DNA from: Raphanus sativus
Taxonomy: Eukaryota > Streptophyta > Magnoliopsida > Brassicales > Brassicaceae
Length of the DNA stretch: 64,000 bases
Assembly: GCF_000801105.2 (NCBI RefSeq)
Contig: NC_079518.1
Span: 18,084,800 to 18,148,799 of the forward strand
Direction of reading: 5' to 3'
Shown here: piece by piece, positions 58,459 to 64,000 of the stretch
How the letters are laid out: every line of letters begins with the position of its first letter
Position numbering within the stretch: position 1 is the stretch's first letter
Made by a program: the position numbers and the translations under genes
Notes under the pieces: generated by a model
Databases searched by the model: none
Seen by the model: the letters and a program-made list of their open reading frames with translations, nothing else
What the model was told of the DNA's origin: nothing

Positions 58459-60324
58459 CTAAGGCTCGTTCATCGCCTCGTAGAATTCCTCGCTCCTCCT
58501 CGTAACATCCTCCTCGTTATGTGTGCCCGATGACTCGCCTGGAATGGGATTTTGTTGTTTCATGTTCCTCAACAAAGCTTCCCATTCCGGATTTGTGGAC
58601 GCTATAACGTCGATGAAGGCTTCGAGTCCACTCACACGGCTTTTGGTCGCGCCCAGCTCGGAACGCAACTGAGTGACTTCTTCGGTCTGTCTCTGAGCAT
58701 AAGATGATGTCGCTCTCGGGACATCATTGACGGAACCGATCCCCAACGTACGTCCCTTTTTCTTAGGGACAACCTTAAAAACAAAAAAATTATATTTGTT
58801 AGTTAAATTTAAAAGGGAAATTTAATCAATTAATAATTAAAAAGATATAATGTTAAAAAATTTACCTCCTCGTAAATCTTATCCACTTCAGTTGTGGATA
58901 AGGTAACTGGTAATCCGTCGCCGGACTGCTGGGTCAGCTGAGTCTGGCGCTCCTCAACCCGAGCAATTACGTTGTTGTAGATTTGCTCGGACTTGCCATC
59001 TAAAAACTGGCCCGCCTTGTTTTTGTGGGTCCGCTCGTAAAGTTCCGGAAGAGTCGGGAGACGTCCCAACTCTTTGGCCTAAAAACATTTAAGAAAATTG
59101 TTAGAAATATATTTAATTATATTAAAAATAATAATTAAATATTTAATTACGTACCATTTTCAAACGGACACCGGCATGTGGTTTTTGGCCCGTAGAGTGT
59201 AGCATCGGGCCGTTACCGTGCTCGTCTACCGTGTTACGGGCGGCAGCACAAATGTTTGCGATCCTAATGGAGTTAGGATCCTTCCAGTAACGGATGAGGC
59301 CGTCCCAAACATCCGTGGTAAGCTCAGCGGGTTTGCCACGGGTGTACCCCTTGACGATCCAGGCACCCTTCCAGTTGCAAACCGTGTCCGACAAGCGAAC
59401 TTGCGCCTTTTCGTAAAACGCCTTCCTCACTCTCTCACTGACCCCGATGGACCAATGATACTTTTGCTGCAAAAAAAAATTAATAATTAGTTAATAAAAA
59501 AAAAATTAATAATTAGTTAATAAAAAAAATTAATTAATAGAATTACTTACAGCGTAAATCTTGAACCACGTCTTTCGGATGTAGATCGGCGTCAATTTCC
59601 AGTTTGGATGCGCCATGGAGAAGTAACCTTTAATCGTCTCGGTTACATCTGTCGCAAGGGAATTGTCAACCCCAAACCTGGAAAAAATGAAAATTTAAAT
59701 TATTTAATGAAGTTATAAATTAAATTTTTTAAAAAATACACTTACCATAAAGTCCCGTCGGGTCTGTCGGGGTCTATGATTGGTAAACCAGCTCTGCCTG
59801 GCATACCAAGAATATCCTCGACAGTGTACTGCGAGAACGGAACAGTAGGTGGCACCATGAGATCGGGATGAACAGCGGCGGGGATCTCAGGAGGAGCCAT
59901 CGGAGGAGGCACCGGAGGAGCCATCGGAGGAGCCATCGGCTGAGCCATCGGCTGAGCCATCGGCTGAGGCTGAGCCATCGGAGGAGGAATCGGAGGGAAG
60001 AAATGCTGAGTCTCGGGAACAGACTCCTGATCTGAAGAACCTGAACCGCCGGCACCTGAAGAAGAACCTGGCGGGTCTAACTGACTACCAGGCTCACCGA
60101 ATATCTCCCTGTAGTGAGCAGTAAGCATGCGCTGGCGAACCTGCAAAAATATATTTTTTTTGAGATTATGATCATCAATAATTAAAAAGCTATCATCAAT
60201 AATTTAAAAATCTATCTAACAAACATAAAATCCGTAAACCTATCTAAATTCTCTAAACTAACCACCTAAATTAACCACCTATCTAAATTGTCTAAACTAA
60301 TAAAGGGGGCGAGGAAATTACCAT
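58459..60324 (-). CDS. Ptta/En-Spm-type (Transposase_24, TNP1-like) protein
   Basis: Exons 60324-60322, 60140-59746, 59677-59551, 59466-59155, 59078-58866 and 58773-58459 join in phase to 454 residues. The first exon holds only the ATG (ATG then GTAATT), and the second opens [19 protein letters not shown]. Residues 40-95 are Pro/Met-rich repeats ([16 protein letters not shown]). The core is Ptta: [66 protein letters not shown], then a coiled coil ([20 protein letters not shown]). In CACTA elements such proteins bind the subterminal repeats and assist transposition and demethylation. No stop or frameshift is visible. Confidence 0.85.
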
Positions 60325-62184
60325 TTTCGGAGGAGAGAGGAATGGGAAAGGAGTTAGAGACGAAATGGGGAGGAAGTGGAGAGGAAGTTGGGAGGAATGG
60401 ACAGTGTGAGGTTTGTGAGGTTGTATATATAAGTTACGGAGGTCTCGCAATTTCCTCGTAAGTTTACGAGGAATTAAAGAGGCCCGTGTTCCTCTTTCTC
60501 GTAAAAACCTCGTAAGCTTACGAGGAAATTGCGAGGCCCGTCCCAAATTAAACGATAAATTAGCGAGGCCCGTCTTTTTGTTACTCGTAAAACCCTCGTA
60601 ACATTACGAGGAAATTGCGAGGCCCGTCCCAAATAAAACGATGAAATTTCGAGGCCCGTCTTTCTGTTCCTCGTAAATGCTTCGTAAGTTACGAGTTATT
60701 AACGAGGTTATTTTCTAAACCTCTAAACTCTAAACCCCAAACCTTAAACCCCATCTTTCTTATATTCTACTTCATATATTCATAACATATCAAACCTCAA
60801 AATTTATAACCACAATTCTTTAACTTCTAATATCAATCTCTTCTTCCTAATTTAAACTTATACAAAATCAAATTATTTATTTAAATATAATCATTTGAAG
60901 ATTTGAAAATATAATCTTTTGAAGATTTAAAAATATAATCTTTTGAAGATTTGAAAATATAATCATTTGAAGATTGAAAATATAATCTTTTGAAGATTTA
61001 AAAATATAATCTTTTGAAGATTTGAAAATTATTAATGGGGTTTGGAGTTTGGGATTTAGACAAAATAGATAAGAAAGATGGGGTTTGGGGTTTAGGGTTT
61101 AGGGGTTTAGACAACATATCTCGTTAAAACCTCGTAAACCTACGAGGAAATAACGAGGAAATAAAAAAAAAAAAAAGCCTCGTTAATTCCACGTAAGCTT
61201 ACGAGGTCGTTACGACGATTTGTGCTTACGTGGAATTAACGAGGCCCGTGTATTTCTTTTTTTCTACTTTCCTCGTTATTTCGTCGTAAATTACGAGGAA
61301 TTAACGAGGTTTTCTTTCTAAACCTCTAAAATCAAAAACCCCAAACCACAAACACCATCTTTCCTATCTTCTACTCTTCATATTCCAATTCCAAACCTCA
61401 ATCCTTTATTTTTCATTCAAAACCTCAAACCTCAATATTCTTAACATTTCAAACCTCAAAATTTATAATCACAATTCTTTAAATTCTAATATCAATCTCT
61501 TCTTCCTAATTTAAACTTATACAAAATCAAATTATTTATTTAAATATAATCATTTGAAGATTTGAAAATATAATCATTTGAAGATTTGAAAATATAATCT
61601 TTTGAAGATTTAAAAATATAATCTTTTGAAGATTTGAAAATATAATCATTTGAAGATTTGAAAATATAATCTTTTGAAGATTTAAAAATATAATCTTTTG
61701 AAGATTTGAAATTATTAATGGGGTTTGGAGTTTGGGATTTAGACAAAAGAGATAAGAAAGATGGGGTTTGGGGTTTAGGGTTTAGGGGTTTAGACAACAT
61801 ATCTCGTTAAAACCTCGTAAACCTACGAGGAAATAACGAGGAAATAAAAAAAAAAAAAAGCCTCGTTAATTCCACGTAAGCTTACGAGGTCGTTACGACG
61901 ATTTGTGCTTACGTGGAATTAACGAGGCCCGTGTATTTCTTTTTTTCTACTTTCCTCGTTATTTCGTCGTAAATTACGAGGAATTAACGAGGTTTTCTTT
62001 CTAAACCTCTAAAATCAAAAACCCCAAACCACAAACACCATCTTTCCTATCTTCTACTCTTCATATTCCAATCCCAAACCTCAATCCTTTATTTTTCATT
62101 CAAAACCTCAAACTCAATATTTTTTTTTATAATCGAATCACATGCATTAAGTCTGAAAATCAATCATATTAAAACACAAATACA
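60325..62184. repeat. Internal CACTA repeats: CCTCGTAA clusters and a ~682-bp duplication
   Basis: CCTCGTAA/TTACGAGG clusters lie at about 60450-60720, 61120-61320 and 61795-62010, like those at the element end. A segment containing ATTATTAATGGGGTTTGGAG onward occurs at about 61028 and again at 61710, nearly identical for 350 bp or more. Within each copy lies a minisatellite of AATATAATCTTTTGAAGATT(T)(G/A)A units (about 60890-61027 and 61550-61705). No gene; it is the promoter side of the Ptta gene. Confidence 0.85.
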
Positions 62185-64000
62185 TCAATCAGATACATTT
62201 TCGTCATCACTAGAAACATCATCATTTTCATTAAACTCGTCTTCAACAGCTTCATCTGTGCCATCGTCGGTAAGATCTTCATACTCATGATTATGCGGAT
62301 CAATGAGAAGAATGTCATCAATTTGTTGTTCAGGTTCCTCGACTTCATTTATCTGTTCTTCTTGCAATGGTGGTTCTTCTCCACTTATGATTCGTCCTCG
62401 AGGTGTAACTTTGATCACGGATAACCAATTTATTCCCGATTCTCTCATCCGAGGGTATGGAAGGTAGCTAACTTGATCTGCTTGTGAAGCTAAGATGAAA
62501 GGCTCGAATTTGTTGTACCTGAAAATAAAGAAAACATAGAAATAAGCTTATTCTACTCATGTATGCCAAATAAAGAATTTGTTGTACCTTCTTCCACCAT
62601 TGACATCAACTACACCGAATTTGTTAAACCGAACACCTCTGTTGACGACGGGGTCGAACCACTCACATTTGAAGAGGACGCATTTCAGCTTCAATATCCC
62701 TGGAAATTCCACTTCGATAATCTCTGTCAAGATACCGTAGAAATCGGTTTCCCCTTTCACACATATTCCATAGTTACTGGTTGCCCGCTGTCTACCATAC
62801 TCATATGTGTGAAAAGTATAGCCTCGTGTGAAATACATCTGTGAAGTGGTGACCTTTACATGTGGAGATTGAATTACTTCATGTAACCACTTAGGATAAT
62901 CTGCATCGTCGTCAAAATCAACCTGCAAAAACAAAGTGAACGTTAAAATACAAATCATTTATGAATAAAGAGTTTGAGTTAATACCTGACTCTTCAACCA
63001 TTTTATAAAGTGTTGATCTTTCCTTTTGTCTACGTCAGTTGTGGATATACCAGGGAATGTTTCTTCGACTTGTGAAACAAATAGGCTGTAAAATCACTTT
63101 TTATATTAATTAATATTTGGCAATTATATATATGTGTTAATTTATATATACGTGTCCATTTATGTTACCTTTCAAAATAACGAATCAATGGATCCTCACA
63201 ATTAAGTAGAATATAGGTGTGTGCACTATGAGCGTCTTCTTCACTCGACCACCAAACCTCTTTTGATTTTCCACCCAGTCGCCCAATCTGGCTAAAGATG
63301 TCTGGAACACCAGCAACTGCGTATGTTGGCGCGACACCACCATCATCATATCTCCTTGGAGCTCTTTTCCGAGTACGTACTTTTGACGCAAAGTAGTACG
63401 ATGTGAAGTGAGAAGTTTCTTCCGTCAAACTTCCAGCAATTATAGAACCTTCAACCTTTGCAAGGTTCTTTGCTTTTCCCTTCAAATATTTCATGGCTCG
63501 CTCATACTGATACATCCATCCGTAATGTACAGGTCCACGAAGCAATGCCTCATATGGAAGGTGGACAGCTAGATGCTCCATTACGTCAAAAAACCCAGGA
63601 GGAAATATCTTCTCCAAGTTGCACAATAAGATGGGAATGTTCTCTTGAAGCTGTTCCACGACTTCTACTTTAAGGGTGCGGGTGCTCAGATCCCTGAAAA
63701 ATGCTCCAATGCCTTGTATATTCCAAAAACAATTATACACATATTAGTCATATATATTTCAAACTAAATCATTATATATAAAATAACTGCAATAATAAAT
63801 ATAGTACCTGCAAGTGCTTCATGTACGTTTGTAGGAAGTAGCTCCGCAAAAGCAAAGGGAAGTAGTCGTTGCATAAAGACATGACAGTCATGACTCTTCA
63901 TCCCAGAGAACTTTTGACCCTTTTCAACGCATCTAGACAGATTTGAAACATACCCATCGGGGAATTTCACTTCTGATGCTACCCAGTTGAACAACACCGA
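62185..64000 (-). CDS. TNP2-like CACTA transposase, C-terminal part (partial)
   Basis: Exons (beyond 64000)-63808, 63712-63169, 63085-62986, 62922-62588 and 62518-62185 join in phase. The first two carry DUF4218: KSHDCHVFMQRLLPFAFAEL, then ILLCNLEKIFPPGFFDVMEH, LPYEALLRGPVHYGWMY, and VEGSIIAGSLTEETSHFTSY. The later exons carry DUF4216 (CEWFDPVVNRGVRFNKFGVV, DVNGGRRYNKFEPFILASQA), and the tail is acidic (DLTDDGTDEAVEDEF). These are the standard C-terminal domains of plant TNP2/Transposase_21 proteins; the catalytic part lies outside the window. No break is visible in this portion. It lies upstream of the Ptta gene in the same direction, the usual CACTA order. Confidence 0.9.

Larger units (their letters stand above)
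57784..64000 (-). mobile_element. CACTA (En/Spm-like) transposon, runs off the window
   Basis: CACTACAAGAAAACAAATAA at 57784 is a standard CACTA terminus. 500 bp of subterminal repeats follow, then a Ptta/TNP1-like gene and a TNP2-like transposase gene in the same orientation. The other terminus is beyond 64000, so length and the 3-bp target duplication cannot be checked. It sits inside or beside an exon of the gene at 56257-57783. Confidence 0.9.

Noticed and set aside
61540..61800. Ser/Lys/Asp-Tyr repeat ORF
   Set aside because: Translation of the AATATAATCTTTTGAAGATT minisatellite.

Overview
The window looks like nuclear DNA from a Brassicaceae plant, most likely Brassica or a close relative. 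The main evidence is a complete, intron-rich ACC1 gene (homomeric acetyl-CoA carboxylase) on the minus strand whose derived protein follows the Arabidopsis ACC1 plan exon by exon. AT-rich spacers, Helitron termini, MULE terminal inverted repeats and DUF1985-type genes, all common in this family, agree with this.

Layout. 452-3004 (+) is a four-exon DUF1985 gene with a very acidic N-terminus. 4.0-4.3 kb holds an F-box/kelch remnant. 5.0-11.1 kb is gene-free and built from two degenerate tandem repeat families around a duplicated Helitron-like unit. 11.6-14.6 kb holds a chimeric gene-capture locus: a MYND finger fragment and an eIF3i fragment, ending in a MULE-like terminal sequence and broken by a 1.6-kb solo LTR with a 5-bp target duplication. 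15.2-20.8 kb contains a minisatellite, a 1.37-kb fold-back MULE with a 10-bp target duplication, a 1,237-bp tandem duplication and a 469-bp MULE with a 9-bp target duplication. 21504-22346 (-) is an intact RING-H2 E3 ligase gene. 23.0-28.2 kb is a nearly full-length Ty3/gypsy chromovirus with two 385-bp LTRs and a broken gag-pol. 28.4-29.5 kb is another fold-back element, followed by Helitron ends and retroelement debris.

33.5-42.9 kb is ACC1: 31 coding exons in phase, 2,243 residues, one GC-AG intron. It supplies cytosolic malonyl-CoA for fatty-acid elongation and flavonoid synthesis. 44.6-48.0 kb carries a MITE, a hAT-like element, a CACTA end and a Helitron. 48.3-52 kb has a minisatellite and fragments of an RNase H domain and an RPA-like OB-fold gene. 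53482-54841 (+) is a short MuDR-like gene with the N-terminal domain and zinc knuckle but no catalytic core. 56257-57783 (-) is a gene whose 3' part is an array of phase-0 mini-exons made by a 379-bp tandem duplication. It is cut by a CACTA element that begins at 57784 and runs past the window end. That element carries a Ptta/TNP1-like gene (58459-60324) and the C-terminal part of a TNP2-like transposase gene (62185 onward).

Only ACC1 and the RING gene look like ordinary host genes. The DUF1985 and MuDR-like genes are intact on paper but transposon-associated. Splice sites were placed by eye from reading phase and GT/AG signals, and family assignments come from recognition, not searches.
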